Part shown: positions 1-7,228 of the stretch, in pieces
Numbering within the stretch: position 1 is the first letter of the stretch
How the letters are laid out: each line of letters opens with the position of its first letter
NCBI GenBank assembly: GCA_964410485.1
Contig: CAYPHJ010000116.1
Location: forward strand, 1 to 13,720
DNA length: 13,720 nucleotides
Reading direction: 5' to 3'
From: CAYPHJ01 sp964410485
GTDB lineage: Bacteria > Desulfobacterota > Binatia > UBA9968
Notes under the pieces: generated by a model
Database searches by the model: none
Seen by the model: only the letters and a program-made list of their open reading frames with translations
What the model was told of the DNA's origin: nothing
Position numbers and translations under genes: made by a program

Positions 1-45
1 AGAGACAAGGAAGCCTATAAGGGAGCCTTCGTATCCAAGATGTAA
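1..45 (+). CDS. 3' end of an upstream gene (partial, unidentified)
   Basis: Frame 1 is open from the first base and ends in TAA at 43-45, giving a 14-residue tail RDKEAYKGAFVSKM. The charged, ordinary composition would suit the C-terminus of a real protein. Only 14 codons are visible, so the product cannot be named, and an open stretch this short could occur by chance. It fits as the last gene before the plus-strand catabolic cluster. Confidence 0.4.
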   Translation, partial: RDKEAYKGAFVSKM

Positions 46-289
46 GTTACCAGATATAAGCCTTACCCTCCGCCCGACGTTTGTGCTATCGATCAGCCAG
101 GACACTCCTGATTACTTACTGGTGACGCCGATCGAGATACAAGGTTTCTAGAACGTCACTCTTTCAGAGCTTCCAGGTTCAACGTTCACACCTTGAACAT
201 TGAACTTTGAACAATACTGAACCTAAACGTTCTAGCTCATCGCTAATCGCCGTTTAGGACCAGCCGACATCGCAACCGAGGAGGCGCCG
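46..289. repeat. Intergenic spacer with GAAC/GTTC-rich degenerate repeat (copy A)
   Basis: No gene is visible here. From about 177 to 231 the sequence is built from closely spaced GTTC and TTGAAC words, including three TTGAAC/TTGAAC-like units in a row at about 193-212. Similar tracts occur near 3041-3070, 5280-5300, 9788-9868 and 12925-12975, always between genes. A strong Shine-Dalgarno GAGGAGG lies at 278-284, directly before the next gene. Confidence 0.5.
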
Positions 290-1354
290 GTGAAGATCGA
301 GCACATCGCGACCACTATTATCGAGATGCCGTACAGAAAGCCGCTCATCACGGCGACGAACAAGTTCGTTGTGGCGCGCGGGATCCTCGTTGAAGTGATT
401 AGCGCTGGCGCGGTGGGCTACGGCTACAGTGAACTTTTTCCACGCACCGGAGAAACACCGGAGTCGGCGCGTTACGCGGTGGAGGGAGTGATCAAGCCGA
501 AAATATTGGGGAAGGATCTTCAAGAGCTGGTACGGCTCCGGGTCGAAATCGACAGGATGATTGCCGGTAATCCAAGAGCTAAAGCCGCGCTCGACGTCGC
601 GCTTTATGATGCGTTGGGCAGGAACCTGCGGGCGCCTCTTTATCTCTTGTTGGGCGGGCGATACCGAACCGAAATCAGGGTGATCAAGATGGTTAGTGTC
701 GACGATCCTGAAGCCATGGCAGAGGAGGCGAAACAATGCGCCGGTCAAGGGATGGCCTTAAAATTAAAGATGAGTGGCAATGTCCAGCTCGATCTACAAC
801 GCGTCGCGGCGGTGCGCGCGAGGGTCGGCGAGAACGTTTTTATGAAAGTGGATGCCAACGAAGCCTACGACGCTCAGAACGCGATTCGATTGGCAAAGGG
901 GCTGGCGGATCACGGCGTGGAGATATTTGAGCAGCCCGTGCCGCGCAACCAGTTCGATGTTCTATGGGAAGTCAAGCGACACTCACCCGTTAAAATTGAA
1001 GCCGATCAGTCGGTGCGCACGCTCGATGACGCCTATGTTCTCATCAAAAACCGTATGGTCGATGCCATCAACACAGGGATCCAAAAAATCGGCGGCATCC
1101 ATGAGGTTAGAAGGATAGTCGAGCTATGCCAGTTAAATGGCATCCGCTGCGCGTTATCGAACACCGCCGGAACTATGGTCGGCGATGCGGCCGCAATACA
1201 TCTGGCCGCCAGCACCCCAGGCATCGCCCCGCTCGCAGAACTGGGCGAATTCGAAGTGATCTCTGGTGATCCGTTTGTGGGTCTCGAAGTGAAGAACGGC
1301 TGTATCAGAGTGCCGGAAGGGATAGGCTTGGGAGTCAAACGTAAAGTGCCATAA
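290..1354 (+). CDS. Enolase-superfamily protein (mandelate racemase/muconate lactonizing enzyme family)
   Basis: This 354-residue protein has the length and layout of the MR/MLE branch of the enolase superfamily. These cytoplasmic, Mg-dependent enzymes abstract a proton alpha to a carboxylate. An N-terminal capping domain (about 1-125) is followed by a TIM-barrel domain. The active-site set is visible: KLK at 158-160 (K160 as catalytic base), metal ligands D188 (KVDAN), E214 (FEQP) and D239 (EADQS), and K266 (QKIGG) as the opposite base. Having both lysines fits the muconate-cycloisomerase/dipeptide-epimerase-like arrangement, but the substrate (cycloisomerisation, racemisation or epimerisation) cannot be told. 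The start is GTG at 290, with GAGGAGG at 278-284 and five bases of spacing. It leads a plus-strand series of catabolic genes. The next gene starts about 100 bases downstream and has its own candidate promoter. Confidence 0.9.
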   Translation: MKIEHIATTIIEMPYRKPLITATNKFVVARGILVEVISAGAVGYGYSELFPRTGETPESARYAVEGVIKPKILGKDLQELVRLRVEIDRMIAGNPRAKAALDVALYDALGRNLRAPLYLLLGGRYRTEIRVIKMVSVDDPEAMAEEAKQCAGQGMALKLKMSGNVQLDLQRVAAVRARVGENVFMKVDANEAYDAQNAIRLAKGLADHGVEIFEQPVPRNQFDVLWEVKRHSPVKIEADQSVRTLDDAYVLIKNRMVDAINTGIQKIGGIHEVRRIVELCQLNGIRCALSNTAGTMVGDAAAIHLAASTPGIAPLAELGEFEVISGDPFVGLEVKNGCIRVPEGIGLGVKRKVP

Positions 1355-1408
1355 GATGTTGAAGGTTTTGGTGTTTGGGAGAGCGAAAAAAACCGCGTGC
1401 CGAAGGCG

Positions 1409-1437
1409 TTGACAACCCTCACCTCGTTCCCTATTTT
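1409..1437 (+). promoter_or_regulatory. Candidate sigma-70 promoter for the LLM monooxygenase
   Basis: A perfect -35 TTGACA (1409-1414) is separated by exactly 17 bases from a -10 TATTTT (1432-1437; four of six consensus bases). The predicted transcription start is near 1444. That lies downstream of the possible GTG start at 1440 and upstream of the ATG at 1458, so it argues for an ATG start for the following gene. This was recognised by eye, with no transcript evidence. Confidence 0.5.
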
Positions 1438-1457
1438 GAGTGGGCCAACAAGGAAAT

Positions 1458-2513
1458 ATGGAAAACACGTTCATGGAACGAAACGCAATGAAGTTTGGCG
1501 CTCATTATTTACCTACTTATGTGCCTGATCTTGACGGACCCGTCGGGGAGCTTTACCAGCGCATATTCGCGCAGATCGAGGAAATGGATCGGCTGGGTCT
1601 CGATCACGCCTGGGTCACCGAACATCACTTTGCGGAATACGGCGGTACGTTACCTCACCCGCCTACTTTCATGTCGGCGATCGCGCGCACGACGAGACGA
1701 ATTCGGCTTGGAGTTGCGATCAGTGTCTTGCCATTGCACAACCCGCTGGACGTTGCGGAATCGTACGCCATGGTCGATGTCATTTCGAACGGGCGGCTGG
1801 AATTCGGCGTCGGAAAGGGGAGCGAAGCTCACGAATACAGAAAGGCCGGGGTGAAACAGGAGGAGTCCACCGGGCGACTGTATGAAGGCGTCGAAGTCAT
1901 CCGCCAGGCCTGGTCTAACAAGCGGGTCAATTTTAAAGGGGAGTTTTTTACCTACGAGAACATACCTGTACTGCCGAAACCGGTGCAGCGCCCGCATCCG
2001 CCGATCTGGGTTGGATGCGCTCGCAGCGAGGATTCATTTCGCTGGGCCGGCCAAAACGGGTTTCATCTGATGACGCTACCGTATCTCTATCGCGATCCTC
2101 ACGTACTTCCCGGCCTGGTTAAGACGTATCGCAAGGCACTCGCGGATGCCGGCCATGATTTTACTCAGACGGAAGTCCTGGGCAAGTTTCATATCTATGT
2201 GTCCAGCAGTTTAGATGACGCGATGGATGAAGCCGCAGCTTATATGGCGAATTATGTGGATGTCCACAAAGCGGCCGATCCGGACCGCAAAGAGATGGGG
2301 CTGCTGACGGTGCGGGACGCCAGGACGCAACTAAGCGAGGGGTTTGTCATTGCGGGCGACCCGCAGCGCTGTATCGATACAATTCACAAATGGCGCGAGG
2401 AAGTGGGGCTCACGACAATCTCAGGCACTTTTCATTTTGGTGGCATGCCACAGGACATGGCGCTCAAGAACATACAGTTGTTCGCCGAGCGCGTCATGCC
2501 GGAATTTAAGTAG
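1458..2513 (+). CDS. LLM-class flavin-dependent oxidoreductase (luciferase-like monooxygenase)
   Basis: This is a 351-residue protein of the bacterial-luciferase-like family, whose members use reduced FMN or F420 to oxidise aldehydes, sulfonates, ketones and heterocycles. Family landmarks are the LGLDHAWVTEHHF segment (47-59), the barrel strand RIRLGVAISVLPLHNP (81-96), NGRLEFGVGKGS (111-122) and PHPPIWVGCARS (179-190). The start is ambiguous. GTG at 1440 lies upstream of the predicted transcription start. ATG at 1458 has AAGGA at 1450-1454 but only three bases of spacing. ATG at 1488 gives the family-typical N-terminus MKFGAHY. I chose 1458, but 1488 is nearly as good. Substrate is unknown. 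Neighbouring enolase-superfamily and FAH-family enzymes suggest oxidative catabolism of a cyclic or keto compound, which is inference. Confidence 0.88.
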   Translation: MENTFMERNAMKFGAHYLPTYVPDLDGPVGELYQRIFAQIEEMDRLGLDHAWVTEHHFAEYGGTLPHPPTFMSAIARTTRRIRLGVAISVLPLHNPLDVAESYAMVDVISNGRLEFGVGKGSEAHEYRKAGVKQEESTGRLYEGVEVIRQAWSNKRVNFKGEFFTYENIPVLPKPVQRPHPPIWVGCARSEDSFRWAGQNGFHLMTLPYLYRDPHVLPGLVKTYRKALADAGHDFTQTEVLGKFHIYVSSSLDDAMDEAAAYMANYVDVHKAADPDRKEMGLLTVRDARTQLSEGFVIAGDPQRCIDTIHKWREEVGLTTISGTFHFGGMPQDMALKNIQLFAERVMPEFK

Positions 2514-3143
2514 ATCTTGCCACCCCCACTGCAGCGACTCCGGAGTCAAATCGGAGTATCTCGCGCAAAGTTCGCAAAGGGCGCGAAGTAAGAAAAGTAG
2601 AATTTAACCGCAAAGATCACACCACGAAGCACACGAAGGACACGAAGTTCGGATAAAGAGTTTCCGAAAATACTTTCTTCCTTCGTGCTCTTCGACGACC
2701 TCCTTTGAAAACTGAGGTCGCAGAGTGGAAAGGGCTACTATCAAAGACGTCATCCCCCTTCGATACGACCTTGCGGTCTACTCAGGGCGGGCGGCCTCTT
2801 TATTTCCGGTTCCCCGAGTAGCCACGTTTCGGTGGCGTATCGAGGGGCTCGATTCCCGCCAAAAGCATGCGGGAATGACGGACTGTCTTGAAGCTGGATC
2901 TTTCATTCTCTGTGGGCGAGCGTAAGATCATGAAACACTTCGTGGTGAGGTCTCCGTTTGCCTTTGGTTGCGGCTCTGCCGCGCTAGGTTCTCTGCGGTG
3001 AAAATTGCATTTTCTTTGTCTTGCGGTTAAATTCCCGGACATTGAACCTCGAGCGTCGAACCTCGAACTCTCCAGATTGGACTTTGCCGATCCCTTCAGG
3101 TATGAGAGGGCAATCGACGAAGCCGCGGATCGGAGAGCTGATC
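2514..3143. repeat. Repeat-rich 630-base spacer with nested inverted repeats
   Basis: No convincing gene lies here. The spacer is a mosaic. A perfect 14-bp inverted repeat, GAATTTAACCGCAA at 2600-2613 against TTGCGGTTAAATTC at 3021-3034, encloses about 435 bases. Just inside the left end are tandem ACGAAG-type words (about 2622-2648), with CACGAAGGA at 2632-2640 answered by TCCTTCGTG at 2679-2687. A second element sits at 2748-2880, listed separately. A GAAC-rich tract (copy B) at about 3041-3070 precedes the next gene. I read this as accumulated non-autonomous repeats rather than one coding element. Confidence 0.6.
2748..2880. repeat. Small palindromic intergenic element (REP/MITE-like)
   Basis: The ends are CGTCAT (2748-2753) and ATGACG (2875-2880), in the inverted orientation typical of the widespread CGTCATTCCCGC-type intergenic repeats. 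Internal inverted pairs are ATTCCCGC (2852-2859) with GCGGGAAT (2869-2876), and CCCCTTCGATACG (2755-2767) with CGTATCGAGGGG (2836-2847), which has a one-base offset. No transposase is present. It is nested inside the larger inverted repeat of this spacer. Confidence 0.55.
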
Positions 3144-4031
3144 ATGAAAATCTGTCATTATGATTCGAATCAAGCCGGCGTGGTGGTGGATGACAAGGTC
3201 TACCCCATTGGCGACTCCTTGGTAAAAGCAGGTCATGTGCGAAGCGGTTATACGATGCTGGAAGTGATCGACGCGCTCGCCAACAATCCGGCGGCCATCG
3301 AGTCCGCCCGCGACGCAGCACGAGGAAGCGGAGCCGTTCCACTCAAGTCTGTGAAGCTGCTGGCGCCCATACATAATCCCGGCTCACTCTGGGCGGCGGC
3401 TGCCAATTATCGCGCCCACCAGGCGGAGATGATCACGCGTATGGGAAGCGCGGGCCGGGAAAACAAGAGCAAGGATGAACTGATGGCGGAGTTTTTTCTC
3501 AAGCCGACTTCGTCGATCATTGGCCCGGGAGATACGATCATTCTGCCGAAGGTTTCCAAGCTGGTCGATTTCGAATGCGAACTGTGCGCGGTCATCGGCA
3601 AGAAAGCCCGTTACGTGAGCGAAGACAAGGCGCTGGACTATGTTTTTGGCTATACGATCTGTTGGGACATCAGCCAGCGCGATCCGTGGGGCAAAGGGAT
3701 GCAAAACACTCGCAACATTCGCAAAGGATTCGACACATTCACCGCGCTTGGACCCTGGATCGTTACCCGTGATGAGGTCGAGGAGCCGCAAAATCTCTTC
3801 ATCAAGGTTGAGCAAAACGGCAAAGAAGCGATGACCGCTCACACCAGTGATATGATCTGTGGCCTTCGCGAGCATATCCGTTTTCTGTCAAGCTGCTTGA
3901 CGCTGCGGCCCGGCGATCTGATCACCACTGGAACCCCTGCGGGTGTGAGTAAGCTGAACGACGGCGACCATCTCAGAGGGCGCATCGAGAAAATCGGCGA
4001 AATGGAGCTGCATGTCAGAGCCGAACAGTGA
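3144..4031 (+). CDS. Fumarylacetoacetate hydrolase (FAH) family protein
   Basis: This is a 295-residue protein of the FAH family, metal-dependent enzymes that hydrolyse or decarboxylate beta-keto acids and related ring-cleavage products. The metal site is clear: VDFECELCAVIG (141-152) supplies E144 and E146, and D175 (CWDISQRD) is the third ligand. Other signatures are the helix-loop NYRAHQAEM (88-96), KPTSSIIGPGD (120-130), KGFDTFTALGPW (194-205) and TTGTPAGV (261-268). The open frame extends upstream to 3021, but ATG at 3144 has GGAGAG at 3132-3137 with six bases of spacing, and its N-terminus MKICHYD is family-typical; the longer extension is repeat DNA. Likely members of this fold include 2-hydroxyhepta-2,4-diene-1,7-dioate isomerase, acylpyruvase and ureidoglycolate lyase; the exact substrate is not determinable. 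It fits a catabolic role with the flanking genes. Confidence 0.92.
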   Translation: MKICHYDSNQAGVVVDDKVYPIGDSLVKAGHVRSGYTMLEVIDALANNPAAIESARDAARGSGAVPLKSVKLLAPIHNPGSLWAAAANYRAHQAEMITRMGSAGRENKSKDELMAEFFLKPTSSIIGPGDTIILPKVSKLVDFECELCAVIGKKARYVSEDKALDYVFGYTICWDISQRDPWGKGMQNTRNIRKGFDTFTALGPWIVTRDEVEEPQNLFIKVEQNGKEAMTAHTSDMICGLREHIRFLSSCLTLRPGDLITTGTPAGVSKLNDGDHLRGRIEKIGEMELHVRAEQ

Positions 4032-4156
4032 TTCTGCTGGAAACGTTGCTTTGACAAGCCGCTAGAACAGCTCCCAAGGGGTCTCCTGTGCCTCTCAAAA
4101 AAAATCAACAGAGGATTTTTTCGGCAGAATTAACAATAAGGCAAGAGAGAATAACC

Positions 4157-5269
4157 ATGACATTACCTCCTAAACTCAATCCCCCTTCGCGCACGCTTCT
4201 TGGACCCGGGCCGAGCCCGGTCAATCCGCGGGTTTTGCAAGCTTTATCACTTCCGGTAGTCGGCCATTTAGATCCGGCTTTTCTCAAGATCATGGATGAG
4301 ACCATGGAAATGTTGCGAGAGGTTTTTCAGACAAAGAACCGCCTCGCGGTGCCGATGTCCGGCACCGGGAGCGCCGGAATGGAAACTTGTTTCGCTAACC
4401 TGGTCGAACCGGGCGACGCAGTGCTCGTAGGCGTAAACGGCGTTTTCGGTACGCGCATGGTGGATGTGGCGCAGCGTTGCGGCGCGGAAGTTCAAACTGT
4501 CGAAGCGGAGTGGGGAACAGCGCTGGATCCCGCGCAACTACGCGCCGCACTGGAGAAGCAATCCTATAAACTCGTTGCCATCGTTCATGCGGAAACGTCC
4601 ACCGGCGTGCTCCAACCCATCGAAGAAATCTCGCGGCTGGTGCACCAGAGCGACAGCTTGTTTTTGGTTGACACCGTCACATCGCTCGGCGGCGCTCCGG
4701 TCAAAGTCGATGAGTGGGGCATCGATGCTTGTTACAGCGGCACGCAGAAATGTCTCAGCTGCCCACCGGGACTCTCGCCCGTGACGTTCAACGAGCGGGC
4801 GATCGAAGCCGTGCATAAGCGAAAGACCAAGGTTCAGAGCTGGTACCTGGATCTATCGATGATCGAGAAGTATTGGGGAAGCGAGCGCGTCTATCATCAC
4901 ACGGCGCCGATCTCGATGAATTACGGTCTCCACGAAGCGCTCCGCTTGGTGCTTGAGGAGGGTTTGGAAGCGAGCTGGCGGCGCCATCGGCAAGCTCATG
5001 AAGCGTTTGTTCGCGAGATGCGCAAGCTCGAGATCGAACCCGCGGTCGCCGAATCGATACGCGCCCCGATGATCAACGCCATACGAATCCCCGAGGGTGT
5101 CGATGACGGCAAAGTACGCCAGCGCTTGTACGACGAATTCAACATCGAAATCGGTGCCGGCCTCGGGCCGCTCAAAGGAAAAATCTGGCGCGTGGGTCTT
5201 ATGGGTTACGGCGCGAGAGTCGAGAACGTTGAGCTGCTAGCCAGGGCGCTCCGCCAGCTGGTCCGATAG
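4157..5269 (+). CDS. Class V aminotransferase, alanine-glyoxylate / serine-glyoxylate type
   Basis: This is a 370-residue PLP enzyme of aminotransferase class V, closely patterned on the AGXT (AGT1) family, which transfers the amino group of alanine or serine to glyoxylate to make glycine. Landmarks are LLGPGPSPVNPRVLQA (14-29), the phosphate-binding SGTGSAGME (68-76), ETSTGVLQP (146-154), D172 (FLVDTVTSLGG) contacting the pyridine nitrogen, and the Schiff-base lysine K198 in SGTQKCLSCPPG. YHHTAPISMNYGLHEAL (246-262) and IGAGLGPLKGKIWRVGLMG (332-350) follow, with R345 as the expected carboxylate ligand. ATG at 4157 follows a weak AGAGAGA at 4144-4150. The frame is open to 4088, but the upstream part does not look like family sequence. 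It may detoxify or recycle glyoxylate or a related keto acid from the upstream pathway. Phosphonopyruvate or purine-catabolic (ureidoglycine-type) activity are alternatives. Confidence 0.92.
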   Translation: MTLPPKLNPPSRTLLGPGPSPVNPRVLQALSLPVVGHLDPAFLKIMDETMEMLREVFQTKNRLAVPMSGTGSAGMETCFANLVEPGDAVLVGVNGVFGTRMVDVAQRCGAEVQTVEAEWGTALDPAQLRAALEKQSYKLVAIVHAETSTGVLQPIEEISRLVHQSDSLFLVDTVTSLGGAPVKVDEWGIDACYSGTQKCLSCPPGLSPVTFNERAIEAVHKRKTKVQSWYLDLSMIEKYWGSERVYHHTAPISMNYGLHEALRLVLEEGLEASWRRHRQAHEAFVREMRKLEIEPAVAESIRAPMINAIRIPEGVDDGKVRQRLYDEFNIEIGAGLGPLKGKIWRVGLMGYGARVENVELLARALRQLVR

Positions 5270-5302
5270 GATCTCGCGTCGAACTTTCAGGTTCACGTCG
5301 AA
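5270..5302. repeat. Short convergent spacer with GAAC/GTTC words (copy C)
   Basis: Only 33 bases separate the convergent aminotransferase and SH3-protein stop codons. GTCGAAC, GGTTCAC and GTCGAATT words (about 5279-5304) match the style of the other GAAC-rich boundaries. No hairpin with a T run is visible, so no terminator is called. Confidence 0.35.
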
Positions 5303-6253
5303 TTACGGTTTACGGGTCATTTCCAGCGGAGTGACAAATTCTTTTCTGATGAATCCGGATACACCGATTTCGGGCGATCGAACCTCCAACCAATCGCCGC
5401 GGCTGCTGATCACCGAGACCTTTGACCCCGCGGGAAACTTGGCTACGGGCGGCGCGCTGAAATTAGGGTCTGTCCGAACCGTGGTCACATACTTGAGTCG
5501 ATAAACAGTGCCTGGAGACTTGACGGCGGCGCTTGCCGCCGGCCTTGGAGGCGAAGGCGCTGGTGTGCTGCGCGCAATTGGTTTCACCGTCACTGGAATT
5601 TTGCTTTCCGGAGCGGCTTGTGGCTCGACGCGGGCGACCACGGGTTTATCGACCAGCGGTCCGAGCGCCTTTTCCCATTGAACCACCGTGTTAATGTCCA
5701 TGCCTTCACGGACAAATAGCAGGGGACAGTTAACGGTCACGGGCTCGGTTACAAGGTCCTGAAACCACCACTGCGAGACTCGCGCTATCACTGCCTTTGT
5801 GAATTGGGCATCCGCAATGCGCGATCCCAGCTCTCTGACTTCGGTTACGCTGCCGGAAGGTTCGATGGTGAGCTGTAGCATCATGCCGCCCATCAACGTT
5901 GGATTCTTTTCACTTTCCTCACGGTACAACTCACGCAGGCCCTGGAGTTGGCTTTCGATGCGTGCTTGAAACTTGGCCTGTTCATTCTTGATTGCTGTCG
6001 AGGCGTTGACTTCAAAGCCGAGTTCCTCTGCGATGATAACGACATCGCCAAGAGCGACATTCCAGGCACGCACAGTCTTGTGCGATTTTCCTACGGTGAC
6101 TTTTGCATCGCCTGAAGGTTCTTTTTTTTCTAGTTTGGTCGCCGTATTGAATCCAAAGAGGATCAATCCGACTCCCGCGATGCAGCCGGTGACGGCGATC
6201 ACAGTTCGTATGGTGCCGCGCCGGGGCGCTTTGTTTTCGCCAGCCCTGCTCAT
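5303..6253 (-). CDS. Membrane-anchored protein with AgmX/PglI-like and C-terminal SH3 domains
   Basis: This is a 316-residue single-pass membrane protein. A short basic cytoplasmic start (PRRGTIR, 10-16) is followed by one hydrophobic segment at about 17-36. Residues 119-183 (MLQLTIEPSGSVTEVRELGS, FTKAVIARVSQWWF) resemble the TonB-like AgmX/PglI C-terminal domain of myxobacterial gliding proteins and related Deltaproteobacterial proteins. A proline/alanine-rich linker (about 210-247) leads to a bacterial SH3-like domain at about 250-309 (VRTDPN, FPAGSKVSVISSRGDWLEV, GFIRKEFVTP). The start is ATG at 6253, backed by GGAGGT with eight bases of spacing; the open frame extends to 6415 but lacks such a site. 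The likely location is periplasmic, attached to the inner membrane, possibly binding peptidoglycan or a partner protein. No ExbB/ExbD partner lies in the window. The family calls are by eye, and the exact role is unknown. Confidence 0.75.
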   Translation of the reverse strand: MSRAGENKAPRRGTIRTVIAVTGCIAGVGLILFGFNTATKLEKKEPSGDAKVTVGKSHKTVRAWNVALGDVVIIAEELGFEVNASTAIKNEQAKFQARIESQLQGLRELYREESEKNPTLMGGMMLQLTIEPSGSVTEVRELGSRIADAQFTKAVIARVSQWWFQDLVTEPVTVNCPLLFVREGMDINTVVQWEKALGPLVDKPVVARVEPQAAPESKIPVTVKPIARSTPAPSPPRPAASAAVKSPGTVYRLKYVTTVRTDPNFSAPPVAKFPAGSKVSVISSRGDWLEVRSPEIGVSGFIRKEFVTPLEMTRKP

Positions 6254-6637
6254 TGATAGAGACCTCCACGAAGCGTCTGCTCTGGCGTGAATCCAAGCAA
6301 GTTTTGTACCGCTAATGGAGCAATTTTTGGAAAGAATGCGACCGGTTGCGCCTAACGGGAGGGAATGCGGTGAGTTGCGCGATCTTGTGCTCCGTTGAGG
6401 AACGAATAGCTCCACGAGATGCGGCCAAATTGTGCGCTCAATGTCACACCCTCCAATAGTTCGCCCGGCCTCTTAGCCGAAGCATTTGCACATTTTTGTT
6501 TAGCCGGCAGGAATTTCAGGGGCAGCCCTGAGCGGCCGCCCCTGCACAGACACAGAAGCTACCTCGACATCAGTGAGGGGGTGTCCCGTTCGAGACCCAA
6601 AATTCGGAACCCGTAACTCCGATAAAAGCGAGCGCGG
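6254..6637. other. 384-base spacer without a supported gene
   Basis: The spacer separates two minus-strand genes. It contains the Shine-Dalgarno GGAGGT of the downstream SH3-protein gene and the stem-loop at 6517-6544 described separately. I see no tRNA, no convincing ORF and no clear promoter. A phrase resembling a tRNA T-arm near 6588-6598 has no supporting cloverleaf. Confidence 0.5.
6517..6544. other. Strong GC stem-loop downstream of the VOC gene
   Basis: CAGGGGC (6517-6523) pairs with GCCCCTG (6538-6544), and GCC (6525-6527) pairs with GGC (6534-6536). One A-C mismatch lies between the two stems, and the loop is six bases. It lies about 95 bases past the stop of the minus-strand VOC gene. 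It could stabilise or end that transcript, but neither strand has a T run after the stem, so a classical intrinsic terminator is not supported. Confidence 0.45.
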
Positions 6638-7075
6638 CTATGAGTGGGCGAGTTCATCGAACGAGGGCTGCGGCATACCCGGCTTCCATGTGGGATCCCG
6701 TAACTCGAGCCGGTTGCCGCTTGGGTCAAAGAAATAAAGCTCGCGTCCAGGAAAATACCCTCCGGGCCTATAATAAAGCTGATCGATGGGAACTTTCTTT
6801 TCGACAAAAACCTTACACGCCTGCACGAGCGTCTCCGGGCTTACGGTGAACGAATGGTGGACCTTGTAGTCTTCCTTGAATGTTTTGTCCACGGCCTGGT
6901 CGCGCTGGCACAGCAATATGTTGTGGTCCCCGACATTGAAGCAGGACATGCCGGAGTTGCCGAGCCTTCCGAGCGGCTTGAGGCCGAGCAAATCGCCGTA
7001 AAACTTTTCCGACTCCGCAAGATCGTTTACCGGAATCGACCAGTGCGTGACTCCTTCAACTTTGAGTAATCCCAT
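6638..7075 (-). CDS. VOC-superfamily protein (glyoxalase/extradiol dioxygenase-like)
   Basis: This is a 145-residue vicinal-oxygen-chelate protein with two beta-alpha-beta-beta-beta halves. Expected metal ligands are H11 in the opening VEGVTHWSIPVNDLAES (6-22), a second histidine at H73 or H74 (YKVHHSFTV) and E124 (GNRLELRDP). ELYFFDPSGNRLEL (112-125) is the classic VOC signature. Size and motifs fit single-domain metal-dependent VOC enzymes such as glyoxalase I-like, fosfomycin-thiol-transferase-like or extradiol-dioxygenase-like proteins; substrate cannot be assigned. ATG at 7075 is preceded by GGAGGT with five bases of spacing. It stands alone between two minus-strand genes of unrelated type. 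A link to the catabolic genes at 290-5269 is possible only by proximity. Confidence 0.88.
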   Translation of the reverse strand: MGLLKVEGVTHWSIPVNDLAESEKFYGDLLGLKPLGRLGNSGMSCFNVGDHNILLCQRDQAVDKTFKEDYKVHHSFTVSPETLVQACKVFVEKKVPIDQLYYRPGGYFPGRELYFFDPSGNRLELRDPTWKPGMPQPSFDELAHS

Positions 7076-7228
7076 AAGTACCTCCAGGGGTGTATTTTAA
7101 CCCTCCTAACATTCATTTGCTCGGTAGGAAGGAAAGTCCCACAAAATCGCGTATAGCATACCGGGCGGGGACCTGTCATCTACCTCCGCCAGGCTCGAAG
7201 CTCGCTTAAAAATTTCTTGGGCTCAAGC

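Noticed and set aside
254..748. 164-residue minus-strand ORF
   Set aside because: It overlaps the clear enolase-superfamily gene antisense and shows no recognisable protein features.
1440..1457. GTG start at 1440 for the monooxygenase
   Set aside because: It lies just after the -10 box of a good promoter and upstream of the predicted transcript start, and it has no ribosome binding site.
2600..3034. CRISPR array in the repeat-rich spacer
   Set aside because: The repeats are short, inverted and irregular, without equal-length spacers or nearby cas genes.
4051..4080. TTGACA as promoter for the aminotransferase gene
   Set aside because: No acceptable -10 box occurs 16-18 bases downstream.
6585..6600. 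tRNA-like GTTCGAGACC phrase
   Set aside because: No acceptor, D or anticodon stems can be built around it on either strand.
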